Shown piece by piece: positions 37,252 to 51,414 of a DNA stretch of 64,000 bases. Source of the stretch: Nautilus pompilius (Eukaryota > Mollusca > Cephalopoda > Nautilida > Nautilidae); the NCBI GenBank assembly GCA_018389105.1, contig JACATO010000309.1:1488001-1552000 (forward strand). Direction: 5' to 3'. Numbering within the stretch: the stretch's first letter is position 1; every line of letters starts with the position of its first letter. Made by a program: the position numbers and the translations under genes. The notes under the pieces were generated by a model, which saw only the letters and a program-made list of their open reading frames with translations, did not search any database and was not told the DNA's origin.

Positions 37252-39189
37252 GTGTGCATGGGCGATGTGATGCATTTGTTGCTAAAACATAGGTACAATG
37301 TAGGTGGTCTGTACTGGTAGTAAATATAACCTTTATATTGCCCTGTTGCTTTTCGTGAAAATACATACCGTAGTTGTGGTTTAGAATTGATATTCGTTGA
37401 AAATATAAACTGACAGCCTCTAATAGACTGACACCCAAATGCCATCCGAGTGAAATAAACTGAGTCAGTTTAATAGAGGAAATACGGTAAGACACAAAAT
37501 ATAAATAAATTTATATTAAAAGAGTGAATTTCAAAGAAATAAAATTTTATTTGCCTAAGTTTATTCAGTTGAATAGTACTGAAGCAACAAAAAAGTAGAA
37601 AACTTCTATACAGTTATGTAACCCCAATAACCAGGAAAGCATGAATGTGGATGAGAGAGAGAGAATTTATTTTAAAACAAGATTTTTTTCATTTGTAGAA
37701 AAAAAAATTTTTTTTTAAATCAATAACTATCAAAATGATGGATGTGGATGCTACAAGTAATGCCACCTGGTGGAGAAACTAGAATTCAATTCACAGAAGT
37801 ACTTCCCACTAACAATGTATTAAAGCTTCAGTTATGACTTGCAGATGTCAGATCTACACTCAAGCTGCCTGTCTGCAAAATAGAGTGAGCCAGAGGGGAT
37901 TTTCTAACCAACTCACTTTAAGCTCTGAGAATTTTTTTTAAGGCTTCCATAATTGCCAACATGTGGTGTTGATGCTGTCATTTTAAGAGTTATGGCATAT
38001 GCCTAAGCAGTTGTGGGTTCTACCCGCATTAACTGACCCATGCATCTGCAAATGTAGAAAGCACGTATTTTCACGGCAGGAGATGACGAGGACCGAACGA
38101 AGATGGGCAGAAGACAACCATGAGGAAATGTTAGTTTACTTTTATACCGCTTGATATCTAAACTGACAACTAATTGTTGGATGATGCAAGAAACACTTGC
38201 AGTTTGTGTATACTAGACAACAGTTAACAAACTCTGGTTTTAAATTCTTTCAGACTAAAGACAATTTCAACTCAAAATTAGTCAGTGGCAAAAAAAGAGA
38301 ATAATAATCAAGATATCCATCAAAGTATAATACAAAAAGACAACAAAAAAAGAAAGATTATCAAGATTCTCCATCTTTAAGTCATTTATAGACGCAATTC
38401 AGTAATTAGAGATAGCTGTATTCTTGAAGAAATAGACACATACATAATTATTAGTCCACTCTTTCTGTAATTGTAAAAGTAATTAGGATAATTCTGAGGT
38501 GTAAGCCCATTCTCCATTTTTACCCAAGTGAGTTGAGTTATTTCCTGGGAATATGTAAGGATAATTAATAACAAACCTTTTGCATGCTCGAAATGTGTAA
38601 GAATTAGTTTCTATTATCCCCTGAAATTGTCTACAACAAGCCTTAAGTATAACAGCAGTAAATGATCGCTGCATTTTTGGCAGTCAATCAATCTGTTTAT
38701 ATGCTTCAATGGCATCACGTATAAATGAACAGAACAATAATTAACAATATCATTGCAGTAGTTCAAGTGAGAGAAAGCTGCATCGTAATTAACTGTCTGT
38801 TGTAATTCTTTTGGAATGATGAAATTTAGAGTAAAGCCAGTCTTTTTTTTTTTGAAAATGCTTTTGCAGATAATTTCTTGTCTAAGCTATTAACCTGCTC
38901 ATAAATTATCATGAACCTTGACTGTCATTTTAAGTCATAAAAAGTTAGATCAGGAGAGAAAATGTGTTACAAGTAGAAAAAAAGGGGGCAATTATTTAAA
39001 ACAACCACCAAAACAAATAAATTTTTCTACTCAGTTAAATTACAATTTTTTTTAGGCAATAGTTTTCAAGTTGTCAGATAGGTGAGATTGGACATAAGAG
39101 TAAGTGATTCTGATATCTTAATTTGTGTGTGTGTCATTCTTACTTTTAGAAATTGTTGAGTATCTTCCAAATTTGGAAATCACTGTCCT

Positions 39190-39229
39190 AAATAATAATA
39201 ATAATAATATAATAATAATAATAATAATG
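39190..39229. repeat. (AAT)n microsatellite
   Basis: About thirteen AAT units with one interruption. Confidence 0.95.
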
Positions 39230-40327
39230 ATGAAATGCTCATTCTGTAAGATGATTATTTTTGGGAGATAAAATGAAAAGCAAATGTGAAAATGGCTGCT
39301 TTCCTTCACCTCTGAGTCATTTACAAAACCAGAAATTTTGTGGGCTCAAGTCAAACATGCTATCATTTATTACTGCATTTCCTTCATCATTATACAATGT
39401 CAAACTGAATAAAAAAGAAAACAGACATTTAACTGATAATCACTAGTAGTATTATGATCTGTAAAAGCCTGTTAGATGTACAGAAATCCATTTCCTTTTC
39501 CTTCCCCTCAAGGATCACAAGAAAACCTACTGGAATAATTAAGAACAGTTAAACAACACCAGCATCTTATATGACTTATTTGTATAATGTAGATGAAATT
39601 CCCTCTGGGACTTTGTCACAAACCTTCCATTTACCAAAAAACTTCATTAAATTAAACTTGTTCCATGTATTCAGAATATGGCATCCTATCCTATCCTCAG
39701 TTATAATGTGTCCTCTTCAGCACAAAAATGTCTATTTTGCAAGTAGCATGAAGTTAGTATATCAAGACATAAAAACTTGGGGCATTAGCAATATCATTTG
39801 TAAACTAATACACATGGCTCACAAAACAAATTGATGACAACAGGTTGTGATTGCCAACCTCAAAAGAACAGATTGATCATTTCAACCTTTATATGATCTG
39901 AACATCACCTTAAAACACAACAGTTTAACATCACAATACTTTTATTAAAGTATCCACCAAAGGTGAAAGCTAGTTTTTTTATATTTTTTCTACTGATTAT
40001 TTAACTGTGAGGCTCCACATTGCAAAATTTGCAGCATTTCCTAGCAGACAACCATGGCACTATACTTGCTCACCAGGCTTGTCTCCCTTGTAGGCATCAG
40101 TGTAGGAAAAAAAAATACCAAGATTTACAACCATAAAACAGCACATAATTCACTACAACTAAATATATTAGTACAAATCTTTCAGTAATCTAATCATCAT
40201 ATCAATTTGTATCCTTATATAACTGGGGAAGGGGGAGAAATTGGTGACAAAACTGATAGACTGAAACTAGTCCAGATTAGAAGCTTCAAATGACCTCAAT
40301 GTTAATAGCACTTTGAATATTGAATAC

Positions 40328-40355
40328 TAATTATTATTATTATTATTATTATTAT
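40328..40355. repeat. (ATT)n microsatellite
   Basis: About nine perfect ATT units. Confidence 0.95.
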
Positions 40356-40650
40356 AGAAAAATGGCTCCAACTACACTGCGACTTGTTGCAGCAGTGAGT
40401 GATTATATAAAGGTTTCCCTATCAGGAGTATGCATTATTATTATATAGTGGCAGTAAAATTTATCAAATCACCTCGGGTTTTTAAAGAAAATATTGTGCT
40501 GTTACAATGTAAAAGAAATGCATTTATAACATAAAAGCCAATAAAGTATTGTCACAATATCGAGTCTAATTCTTCATGGAGGTGTAGCCAAGAAGGAAAA
40601 AAAAGTGAGCTTCAATATAATACCCACTTTGTAATACTATTTTGAATAAA

Positions 40651-40735
40651 GACTTGTATATATCAACAAAAAATATAAGAATTGTAATGATACAGAAAAT
40701 TAGCATGTCCCCTGCACAAATAATGATTTTTAAAA
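40651..40735 (+). pseudogene. U6 spliceosomal snRNA pseudogene
   Basis: TGATACAGAAAATTAGCATG at 40688-40707, then TCCCCTGCACAA, matches the invariant central U6 block (ACAGAGAAGATTAGCATGGCCCCTGCGC) at most positions. The preceding AATATAAGAATTGTAA corresponds to ATATACTAAAATTGGAAC. The 5' stem-loop is largely lost and the ACAGAGA box is altered to ACAGAAA, so it cannot be a working U6. Plus strand, antisense to RECK. Probably a retroposed or decayed copy. Confidence 0.75.
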
Positions 40736-43700
40736 GAGATCATTTTAGCAACAACAAAACTGCATAAAGAACAAATCAAAATCATAATAAATACTTAATG
40801 CATTGGTCATCACAGCAGTGTAATTACACCTGGAGAAAACAATCTGAATTATTTCTTCAGGTGCCACCGTAATTACTACATTAGATGGAAGCTAATAAAA
40901 GTTCCAACTCTTACCGAGTTTTATCAACCTCTTCCCCCAATACATACAAAAAAAACAAAAACAATGCTGTAAAACTAAAGAAAATGTCAAAATTTCCTTG
41001 TGGCAAGAAAAAAAAGGGTTAAGTGTACAAGCAAAAACTAGAATAATTGCTATGGTGAGACAAAAACCAACCAAGAACATTAGAAAACCAGAATTTATAG
41101 CCATATTTAGATACAAAAAAAGTGTGCTAAAAATTAGTTAATCGAAGTGGCAAAAATGGAAAGCTGTTTGTGTTCTTTTTTTTTTTTAAATAGCAGCTAA
41201 GAAATCTGGCATAACATGAAAATTTTAGGTCCATCTGGAAATTATTTAACTCATCTGGAAGGGCTGAAAATGGGTCAAGCATAATACTCTGGAGGAAAAG
41301 GAGAGAAACCATAACAGTGATCTCAAATTTCTTCCTACTATTTTAGTAGAGTTTTTCCTTTAAATATTATTGTAAAGCTAATTATTGAATATGACTGATT
41401 ATTTAGCTCAGAGTATACATGTCCAATAAGTGTCTATATTTTTTTATGTTTGTGTGTATAACATGCATATTCAGCTAATTAATCGATATGCATTAAAAAA
41501 TTACCAGTTTTCTATGTATACGGTTTACTTGAGTCAGAATGATATTAACAAATCAAATTTATACAGAAAGTATAATTAGTGCAACATGAAATTGTTTTTC
41601 TACATTTACTATGAAGTAATCTAAGCAAACAAGAGATAATGAAATAGTTAAATGAATGTTAATATATCATTAAAGTTGGGATTCTTGAAACTAATTTTTA
41701 TCTGGCAATGAGAAGAAAACAAAATTTGGCAAATAAAAGATAGAAAAAAGTTAACTAGCAGAATACTAGAGTTGACGACAAAGATCCAATGCTTGTATCA
41801 GTCAAAATTTTGTAACATGCTTGGTTATTGCGACATACAGTTACTAATAAATAGTAATTTTTTAATGATTAAAAGACATAACAGTGTTATTTAAGTTTCA
41901 TTGTAAATTCAAAATAAAGCATAGCTTTCACTGAAATTTAACTAAGATTAATCAAAGTAAACAAAAAATATAATAATGGAGAATGTTGCTTGCTTGCTCT
42001 ATAGTCCCCTGTCCAGACTTTCAGAACATCTCACAGCAGTGAGCTAGAATGCAAGTGTGGGGCCTTGATGACCAATCAAGCTGCCTGAGTATGGTTGGGG
42101 ACTCTTGAGCAGTGGTCAAGGAGCAAGCCAATCAAAAATTACTCATGGAACCTCAACCTTAGCAATCCAGTAGTATAACACTGGATTCCTATAACATTTT
42201 TCCATAAATGGTACAAGAAAAAAATATCAGAGACAGACCAACCCTGATAAATGATGTCAAAGGGGAGCATATGATAAATGTTTACAAATAGCATAGAACT
42301 TCTGTTGAAAAAATATAAATTGTGTTTATAAGAAATGTTATATGTACATGAAGAGTTTTTTTTTTGTTTTTTAAAGTCTAATTTTAAATACTTAGTCAAT
42401 GTTTAGGTTTATTTGGTGAGCATGTGTTGGTGATACATCTGTCATCCAACCACATGACAACAATTTTGAGTTTCTGTCCCTAGGCCTTCCAAACAATTCA
42501 CCTCTGAACAAGAAGCCAGTAACTTTCCAGGATTCTTTAAATCTTGCAGCATACAGAAACGATGTTCACAGTGAATAATATTCAGTTTTTGGCAACAATA
42601 CCTCCTACTACCAAATAAACCATTTGTTTGCTGTTTCATTGACCCTTTCAAATATCTGAGAATCTGCCTGACAATATCAAACACATTTGCTAAGTAAATA
42701 TCAAAACAAAATTCTTATCCAGAAAAAATAGACGATGCAATGATCCTTAAAGTTAAATTTGGCTGTTCAAAAAGAAAAATCAAACTTTATTTAACTAAAC
42801 ATTTTATTCCAGGAATTATTGACAAAATTTCAAGAAAGCTTAATAGGCATAACATCAGTGAATTTTTTGCTGCCTCAAATGTGCAATCTGAGGTCTTCAT
42901 TTGACCATGTCAAAGACACAGATAATGAATGTATCAAAGAGTTTATTTTATTCCACACAGAAGTGAACAAGTCTAAACTGGTCAAACACAATGTCCTTTA
43001 AACATCAGCGTATAAGAAAATAAAAAGTCTGTCCATGAGGGGCGATTATTTCAAACCAATCCTCAAAAAAGTTCTATCAACCATTTCATAACTCTGAGAA
43101 TTAAAAGTCTTTTATTTCTCTTCATAATAATAGAAATGAAAATATAAATTTTGATAATGCTGATTAATACAATAGCAACTGAAAATACACCCTAGAGTGG
43201 TATGTATAAGGTTACAGAAAGTAAACAGTCTAAAACAAACAAAACTTGTTTTTGTTTCAAACAAAATTGTTTAAATTTTTGTCAGTGTTATAAAAGTCAG
43301 ATTCTCAACAAAAAATTTATAATTATTATAGAGAAAAATTTTCAATTTTCAGTACTGATTTTGTTTTAAACTTATCTTTTTAGTATAGCATAGTCACAAT
43401 TGTAAAAGAAAAGATTATAAAGAGCATATTTCTTTTATGTGGTAATAATTTCAGCCAATCAAAGTGGTGATACTCTTTGTTAAGTATAGTTTCAAATATT
43501 AACTAGAGACAATTAATTAAAAAATCTATGTTCCATTACATCTTAATATAAATACTATCCACCTAGACTATGTGAAGCAATCTCTAACAATGTCAAATAA
43601 TCTAATTTATGAGATGCTAGGTTTGATTAATCATTTTGTCCAGAAGCTGATAGTTCCTGTTTTATGGCCAATTTTGGCCATATTCCAGTCATCTTCCACA

Positions 43701-43905
43701 ATCTGTGAAATGAATTTCCAACTAGGATTATGTGCTAAGCTTGTAATGGAGGGGTGGCCATTAAAAAGAGAATGAATTTTGCAATCAATTTTAGTACTAA
43801 TGCCAGTCTAAGCACCTAAATAACCAGTTTAGACAAGACAACTTTAGTTATTGCAGCTGATATTAGCAAATGTTTCAGAAAAACAGGAGTGTACCATAAG
43901 CATCA

Positions 43906-43920
43906 GTTGTCAATGGCAAC
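43906..43920. promoter_or_regulatory. RFX X-box-like site (3-base spacer)
   Basis: GTTGTCAATGGCAAC; on the minus strand GTTGCC-ATT-GACAAC. One base differs from the RFX consensus in one half-site. Isolated. Confidence 0.3.
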
Positions 43921-44394
43921 AATGTTAATCAGTTCAAAAACTAACACCGGAAAAACACTTCTCACAGCATGAAAGGCACACATTGTGCATTACTGCTTCC
44001 CAACTTACAATAAGACAAATGTAGAGATAATGGAAGAAAAGCAGTCCTGGCCCTAAAACATTCTGCCAAGAAGGTGAGATGGTGAAAGTCTGTACTAGTG
44101 GTAAAAACATTACAATATGCCATGATCTAAATGTGGAATTATGGCAAAAATATTTTTCAGTAAGTTGAGAAATTAAAAGCATAGATCAATCTAAAAAAAA
44201 AAAAAAAGATTTGCAAGTTAAATATAACTCACTCGGTATCCTTACAATTTTCTAGAGAACTTCTCTTTCTTATCCTTGCAAATGACAATTTCAGACAGGT
44301 TTCATTTTAATTTTTAAATAAAATGTATTGGCTACATAAAAAAAGGAGGAAGAAAACTGCTATCTCATGGAGAATTACAAAGTTATAGTATATA

Positions 44395-44456
44395 CTAGAG
44401 TGTTCAACTCTCCAAAATGGTACCAAGGGCAAGCTTTTATTTGAATGTCCTTGTGC
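44395..44456. mobile_element. CTAG-ended foldback repeat, decayed copy
   Basis: Begins CTAGAGTGTTCAACTCTCC and ends near TTTATTTGAATGTCCTTG. It keeps the two end modules of the 20608/31362 family, with the arms eroded. Confidence 0.45.
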
Positions 44457-47400
44457 ATACATAGGAATGACACTAACTCTTCACTATTTTAACAAACATG
44501 TTGTTTCTCTTTGCTTGAATGTGTTTTTTATTCTATTAGTAAATATATCCCAAGCTTTATTAACAATTTCTCAGATTACACACCAGCCAATATTAAAACA
44601 TTTGTATTCTCTCCTCTCTTTACCAACTGTACAATTCTTTCCATAGCAAGGAAGTTTATTCCACTTTTTGTAACATTATTACATCAATAGTTATTTGAAT
44701 TATTCAATAATTTTTTTCATTATTATAAAGAATTCAAAAGCAAGTATTCCGTGACAAGTGCAAAATGGAGACATTCAGTCTGCCTGTCTGAGAGCACACA
44801 CTTCTTCAAAAGAAATGCATTCATTTTTGTTAATTACCTAATAAATTCCATTACAATAACCTTTTTTTTTTTATAATTTGAAAAAAAATTTATTATACTT
44901 GCTAATGATTTTGGCAAGCAAGATTTTTTTTTTTTGCTCTCTGATAAATTGATGCTAACAATTACTGTGCCAGAGATTAATTCTATCACACTTCCCTTTT
45001 CCCCATTCCTTCCAAGCTATAATCAGAAATATATTGAATGACCAACAGACTTTTTCTGATTGTTGTAGGACTTTTGCAGATAATGATAAAATAAAATTTT
45101 GTCTAATTTACATAATTAACAAAAATCATTCATAAAGAAGCTAAATGAAAAGACTAAAATATCCAAGTTTTATTAAGTTATGGACATGGAATAAATCTTG
45201 GGACCAGCTTAACAGTGACACAATGTATCAAATTTTCATAACAGAAAACTGTAGCCAAATGAATTCAGATGCTGGAAAAATTTCTGAACATTTATTAATA
45301 AAATTTGGAAAAAAACAGGAATTAGACATTGAAAGACAGAAGTTCTTTTATGCTTTCTATTTCTGCTGCATATGTACCTTCCAGAAGGAATTATAGCTGT
45401 TTGTTGTTGATTTTTTTTTTTTTTTAATTTCAAATACTTGTTCCAATATTTTTTTTTTTTTAAATAAAAATAATGCCAAAGAAAATGCATTTGTTCAAAA
45501 TAAATGGTAGGAAAACAATGTAGTTAAATCCAGAAAAAATAGAATTTGTCATAAATGAATTCTGTTCAGCATACTAACCCATTTCAAATCTCAACTGTTT
45601 TAACTGGAAATATAAATAATCTGTTGAAAAATTTATATAATTCTAACCAGTTTAAATTTTAATATATTTCATCCAACATTCAAAAGTCACTATGCATAAA
45701 AAACTTTGAATCCTAAACACAATAGCAGAAATTTTTATGTACTTGGAATGTTCAAATAGAATTGGTTAAAAGTAAAGACCAAATAAGGTGATTTAGAAAA
45801 CCTTTAGAGCTTTCTTTGCAATGCATTGTGGAAATTGGTTTTCAGTAGACAAATTGTATTTATGCATATCAATGTTTTGCAAAAAAAATCTATAACAACA
45901 TTAATCCCCTATAAAATGAAACCATGTTTAAAATAGCTACAAATGTGACCAAATATTACTTTTACAAAAATATATACATCAATAAGACAAAATATTCTCT
46001 ATACTTATTCTCCATGTTAAAATTTTTTTAAAAAATGGGAGTGAATCAAATATTTTTAAATTTTAACACCAAAGAAGAAATACTGAAAATTTGAGAGTCA
46101 TAACCATTTTTGGAGTTTTCTAGGTCCTCAAAGAAATCTTTGCGATGGCTAGCTTTCAAGCAATATGACAACAAAATGAAAAGAAAAAATATATTTAAAA
46201 TGTTAGAATTCACAGACATCTTACATCATCTAGTTCCACTACTCAAACAACCAAGCACCTCCAAAAATTCCATGCATAAACAGCAAGAAATGAATCATCC
46301 AATTTAAATTAACTCTGAAAATGATGAAGCTATTTACAGAAATGACAGGAAGGAAAAGGAAAAAAAAATAAAATGTTTTTTTGTTGTTTTGGCTTCAGCA
46401 AAGTGACACAAATTAGCTTTGCCAGTTTTATGGCATCAGGAGAAAACTGCATAGGGCTAGGCTTTCTCTCACCTACTATCTGAGCCAGGAACCCCAGATC
46501 GGTTTTCCACCATGAAACTACCACAAATCACATCCTGAGATTGGGTAACAAGTTAATAAATAGTGTTGGCTGCCCTTTTTGCCCATGAACTAAACCAGAC
46601 CAGTAAGGTCTACTATCAAGCCAAAGCTTCTCCCCACACCAGCTGCCAAAGATTCATTTGTACTTCTGATGTCATAAACAGTGCCACAAACGGGGCATTC
46701 TGCTACAACTACAAAGAAACCATCGAAAATCTCTGAATCCAACAGCTTACAAAGTATTCCTGATGACTTAGAAAAAAGATTTATAGGCAAATACAATAAC
46801 TGTATTTACTGATTTTTTTATTAAAGATGCAAACCAGCAAGAATCCTTCAACATTTCATAAATCAAGATGGGAAAAACTTGTGTGTTTAAACAAGTTTGA
46901 TCTTCAAAGAAATGTTGTTTTAAGATTATAAAGGTAGATATTACAAAGTTAATAGGTTCTCTCCTCTTGGTATTCTGTGAGGAAAGCAAACCAGTTACAA
47001 CCTGTTTGGTTGTTGACTAATTTGAGCATAATAGTAACAATGATTATCCCTTTGTTATTGTTGATTGCCATTGAAATTTTAGCAGATACAAAATTAAAAA
47101 CAAAACAATGGTTTACAAAGGCATAAATATAAAACCAAACAAAACCTGATATACAGTGTACAAAGTTCAATGCACTGAGCATAAAGACAATCCCATGTAT
47201 CTAATACAAATGATTTAGCATATCAGAGGATTTGGATGAATGACCTTACTTAACATATTGCTTCTACAGCATCCAAGTTCTATAAAGACATGAGGATTTT
47301 GGCCAGGTCCTCTGTTAAAATGTAATCTTAAAGAATTTCCATGATTTTCTTTTTGAATATACTGCCAACATTTAAGCAAATTGTAAACTCTAAGCATATT

Positions 47401-49451
47401 GAACTGTTCTTACACTTCATATTTAGGTTCCATTCTATTCAAGTTTTATTTGGTCAATAATTGTTTAGCTTAAAAAATTTCTCTCTTTTTGTGTTTTCCT
47501 TCTTTCGGTTAAAATTAAAGAATTTAACTATTCAAAACAACTTAATTTTTGTATTTTAACACTATACATTTCAGACAAGGGACCTGTAGATATAGTGTGA
47601 ATACTTTAAAGTAAACTATTTATTTAACGCAGTAAACCTGGATTTATGCCGATTTCTATTGTTATCAGAAAATAAATGTTTGGCTACTTTTGTCATTAGA
47701 TATGCTCATTTATACAAATGAAAAGGCAATGTACTCTTTTTGATGTTACACCCCCCCTAAAATCTCTACACAATTACTCCCATCTGCTATCTGAAAAAAT
47801 CTCTACAACTCATTGCACACTGGCTGTAAATTAATTCTACAAAATGAATACTAGATCCATCTTTATCATAGCACACATTCACAGCAGGAACCAAATATGA
47901 ACAAGCCAAACACTCATGATAGTGGAATCCATGAAGCATTGACTGACTCAAATAATGATAAGTGCACCTATGGACCCATCTCATAATTTATCCAGCAGTT
48001 TTATAAAATCATCTCTCTTCACTCACTTCTGATTGCATGCTCTCAAAATTACCTTTGTGCTTCTGACTGCCATTTCATTAACATTAACTGTCTAATTCAT
48101 CTTTAAAAAAAAAAGATGTAGAGTAGAGATACATTAAATGACTACCTAAGAAAAAAATAAGTGCAGTAATCCAATAAAGAACAGAACGCAAAATATAAGA
48201 GAAACATACAATAGTGGAACTTCAGCCGAGCATGGCTCCACCAAGTTCCAGTTGTTATAGATTGAGGAAGGTGACCAGTGATACTCAAACCTCTATCTAT
48301 CTAGTTTGATTTGCTAAAATTTATCATTTGCATTGGCAAGTGAAGAAAAGAAAAGTACCAAGCAATCAGGGGCAGCACACATTCCTCTATCAGCAACCTT
48401 GCAAAGATGGATCTGGAATTCCCATTTCAGAAATGTACATGCTTTTACAAACATGGAAGGAAGAATGGTTTACCAACTTCAAACAGATAAGAGAATCAAA
48501 TCAGTTATGTGAATGAGCCTAATAAATGATTTAAAATGTCAGTAAAGTTAATTTTAAATCAATTTTTATTAGTCTTCAGAAGTTCTGCTAGGTTTTTAAA
48601 AAATCCATAAGGATATAGTCTTAAAAAACTACAAAGAAAAACTATTTTCTGAACAAAGTTTTTTCTACTCTTGACAATTAAAAAGAAAAAGAAGTGGATC
48701 TAAATAGGGTAAATCAAAAAGATCATGGAATGCAACTGGTATGAAGTTTTGTGCTTCATGAGCATTGAACAAAAGTCAGTAAGGGGAGTTTGAAATAGCC
48801 ATTTTGGCCTTTTTTTCTTCCTGGAAATTTTGCAAGGATCATTGTCATGTCCAAATCATCTTGTCTTCTACAGTGATTCAGGAGTTAGTAAGGATGCCCA
48901 GGCAAAAAAATGATTTCTGAAGACAAGACAGGCATTTTCATTATTTTATGTTGTCCACTCAGTCACCAATGACTTAATACATCCTTGGTCTTAAGTGCTT
49001 CTCTGCTTGATCAATAAATTATATCAGATAGTTATCTTAAATAGCATAGCTTGGAATTCTTTTTCTCTTTGTGTGTGTAAACTGAAGAATTTGTTATTAC
49101 TATTGATCATTATGTCACAAAGTTAGACTCTTGGTTTTCAAACCAGAGAATCCATTTTAAAAAAAAATTATGTAAACACCTGAAATCCCTTTTACAGATA
49201 GCACAATTTGGCACTGCAAACAAATCTGTGTCCATATATCAAAAACCACACACACTATAAATTACAATTTCTGCAGTTTTTTCCATAAATAATATAAACA
49301 GAGCAGCCTACATACTGATGAGAATATCTTGTTTTGTTGTTTTAATTTCATGTCTGAGATGATAAAATAAAAAATTGTAGAACTTCTCAGATTCCTGTGT
49401 AAAGACGACGAGTGATGCCAATAGATGGGCAAAACTGCCCTGATTATGCCA

Positions 49452-49526
49452 GTGCAATTCAAATGAAACCCACCCAAAATAGCAACTTCATTGTGGTATC
49501 CAGCCAGATTTCATTTGAATGTTCCG
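49452..49526. mobile_element. foldback repeat, same family as 31362
   Basis: Left arm GCAATTCAAATGAAACCCAC and right arm CCAGATTTCATTTGAATGTTC are inverted copies around a ~35-bp centre. The TTCAAATGAAACC core is the family core; the outer CTAG is lost. Confidence 0.65.
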
Positions 49527-49982
49527 AACATATCATAGAAGTTTATACTAATTATTATCACTAAATCCATCTATAGAAAATTCAATTTTTTTTATCTAAA
49601 AAAAAAAAAATTATTCTATTTATTTACAGTCTACAGCTAATTTATCAAATTTTAGTTCAACATAAACATCTAAGATTTATGCATAGATATTAAAAGTTAT
49701 AGCAAAGAGGAGAAAAAAAAAGCAAATTCAGACAGTAAACAATATTGTACAATATACTTTGGATGCAGTAAGCTAACAAAGCTTATAGAAGGTAGAGAGC
49801 TCCCTTCTCCCTTGCCTTAGTCATGGTTTTAGAAGTGCTCAGGAATTTTATTGTAGATTTTGAGGTATTTGTTACATAAAAAAGCAACAATATTGTTCTG
49901 ATCTGCTAAGCATGATACTGACTACATATTAAACCCAGTAGCATAACTTCTTTAAGAACAAAAAAAAAATTAAATAGATATT

Positions 49983-50122
49983 GTTAACCCTTTGAGAAGT
50001 ACACCCATATGTGTTTCATGGGCTATACTAGTACAAGCTTTAGAAATGCACAATTACTTTGTCAGGACCAATATCCACTCCTTGTTAATATATGGGTGTA
50101 CTTTGCAAAAGGTTTTTTTTAA
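49983..50122. mobile_element. TTAA-type inverted-repeat element (piggyBac-like MITE)
   Basis: TTAACCCTTTGAGAAGTACA continues to CCCATAT and faces ATATGGGTGTACTTTGCAAA followed by AGG. The arms share AAGTACACCCATAT exactly. The left flank is TTAA; the right flank is T-rich with a TTAA about ten bases on. No coding capacity. Confidence 0.55.
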
Positions 50123-51414
50123 AAAATGCTTTTCAATCAATGGTTTTAAATCAGTAACTAGCAAAAATTTTAATCGTTATATATTTTTTTTATATTGACA
50201 GAGTTGGGGATCAGCTTGAATCCCTTTTTTCTTACTTTTGTATTATTCACACAAGTCAGTAATTTGCTACAACCAAAAAAAAAATTGACCATTATAAATT
50301 ACATTATACATAAATGGTTAAACATGTTAATGCATACTACTCTTTTTTTTTTAATATTATTAAATTGAGCAATTAGCCTTTTTTACTAAAACTATTGCTA
50401 AGCCAAATATTCTAGTAATTAAAAAATGCACTAATAGAAGCTGAATGGCCTACAGTAATTGTGGACAGTGTGGAATCAACAACAATCTATAATTCCAAAT
50501 TCTTGTTTACCAACTTCCCACAGCTTGGTTTCTTCTTGCTCTTTTGTACCAGCCCATCTGCATGGTTTCCGCACTTAGCTAAACATGAGTTCTAATAGGG
50601 ATAAAGTTTCTACTGGTAAATTTTTGACTGGAACACACCTTGGAGCTCCGAAAACTGATGTACCACACCTTCCACTTGTAGTTTGCTCTTGTGAGATGTC
50701 CTCAAAACCTTGAAGTCAGGACAAGCATTAGCAAAGAAAAAAATAAATGTCTGGTTGTTCAAATACCTGTGACTGTTTCCTTTCTTAAAACCAACAAGTT
50801 TAAAAATGGAAGTTATTGTTACAAAGAAATGTAGAAAACAACAGTGTTCTATCCAGCATGCTGACAATAATGATGATAACATCATGACAAAGGGTACCCT
50901 ATTACAGCACAGAAGTTATGATTACTCAAATAAAATCTAATTTTAGTAAAATGGCATGACAAACAAATTGTGTTCTTAATGTTTCTAAACTTTGTTAAAT
51001 ATTTTCTAATTCAAAAGCTGTTGAGATCTACTACTTACTTCTTTTTTTTTGTCATATGCATGGTTTTTTCCCAGTATTATAATCTATGATACAGGTTCAG
51101 GTAAACAATCCTGCTCTCCTCCTATTTTTAGAATTTCAAAATATCAGTTTAAGTGGGTGCTTACAGTTAGCTTCTTCCTCGTATGATCACAACTCATTGT
51201 AATGTTTCTCCATTTAGAGAAGACAAAAGTCTTTCATGTTAAACAACACTCCAAAATTAGGAAAATAAAAAGACCCATCTTCATCATACTTTAATATTGA
51301 ATGAGTTTTTACAATCAGTTTATAAGCAAAATAACTAACAAACACAAGAAATCCCCTAAAACTTGTGATAATAGTATCCACTGGGGCTGAGCAATAATCT
51401 TTTTTTATCTTTTT

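Larger units (their letters stand above)
35516..37487 (+). mobile_element. pogo-type DNA transposon, nearly intact
   Basis: 1,972 bp flanked by TA (35514-35515 and 37488-37489). Terminal inverted repeats: left CCGTATTTCGTCTATTAAAC, right (inward) CCGTATTTCCTCTATTAAAC. Just inside both ends the module AACTGACA...CCTCTAATAGACTGACAC recurs, so the subterminal regions carry iterated motifs that may bind the transposase. It carries a tRNA-like unit in the leader and a long transposase frame with one internal stop. Confidence 0.92.

Noticed and set aside
37990..38110. tRNA-derived SINE head (GGGTTCTACCC as a B box)
   Set aside because: The A box is too weak and no second copy was seen.
42442..42684. 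80-codon minus-strand frame suspected to be a LINE C-terminus
   Set aside because: No conserved block could be matched with confidence.
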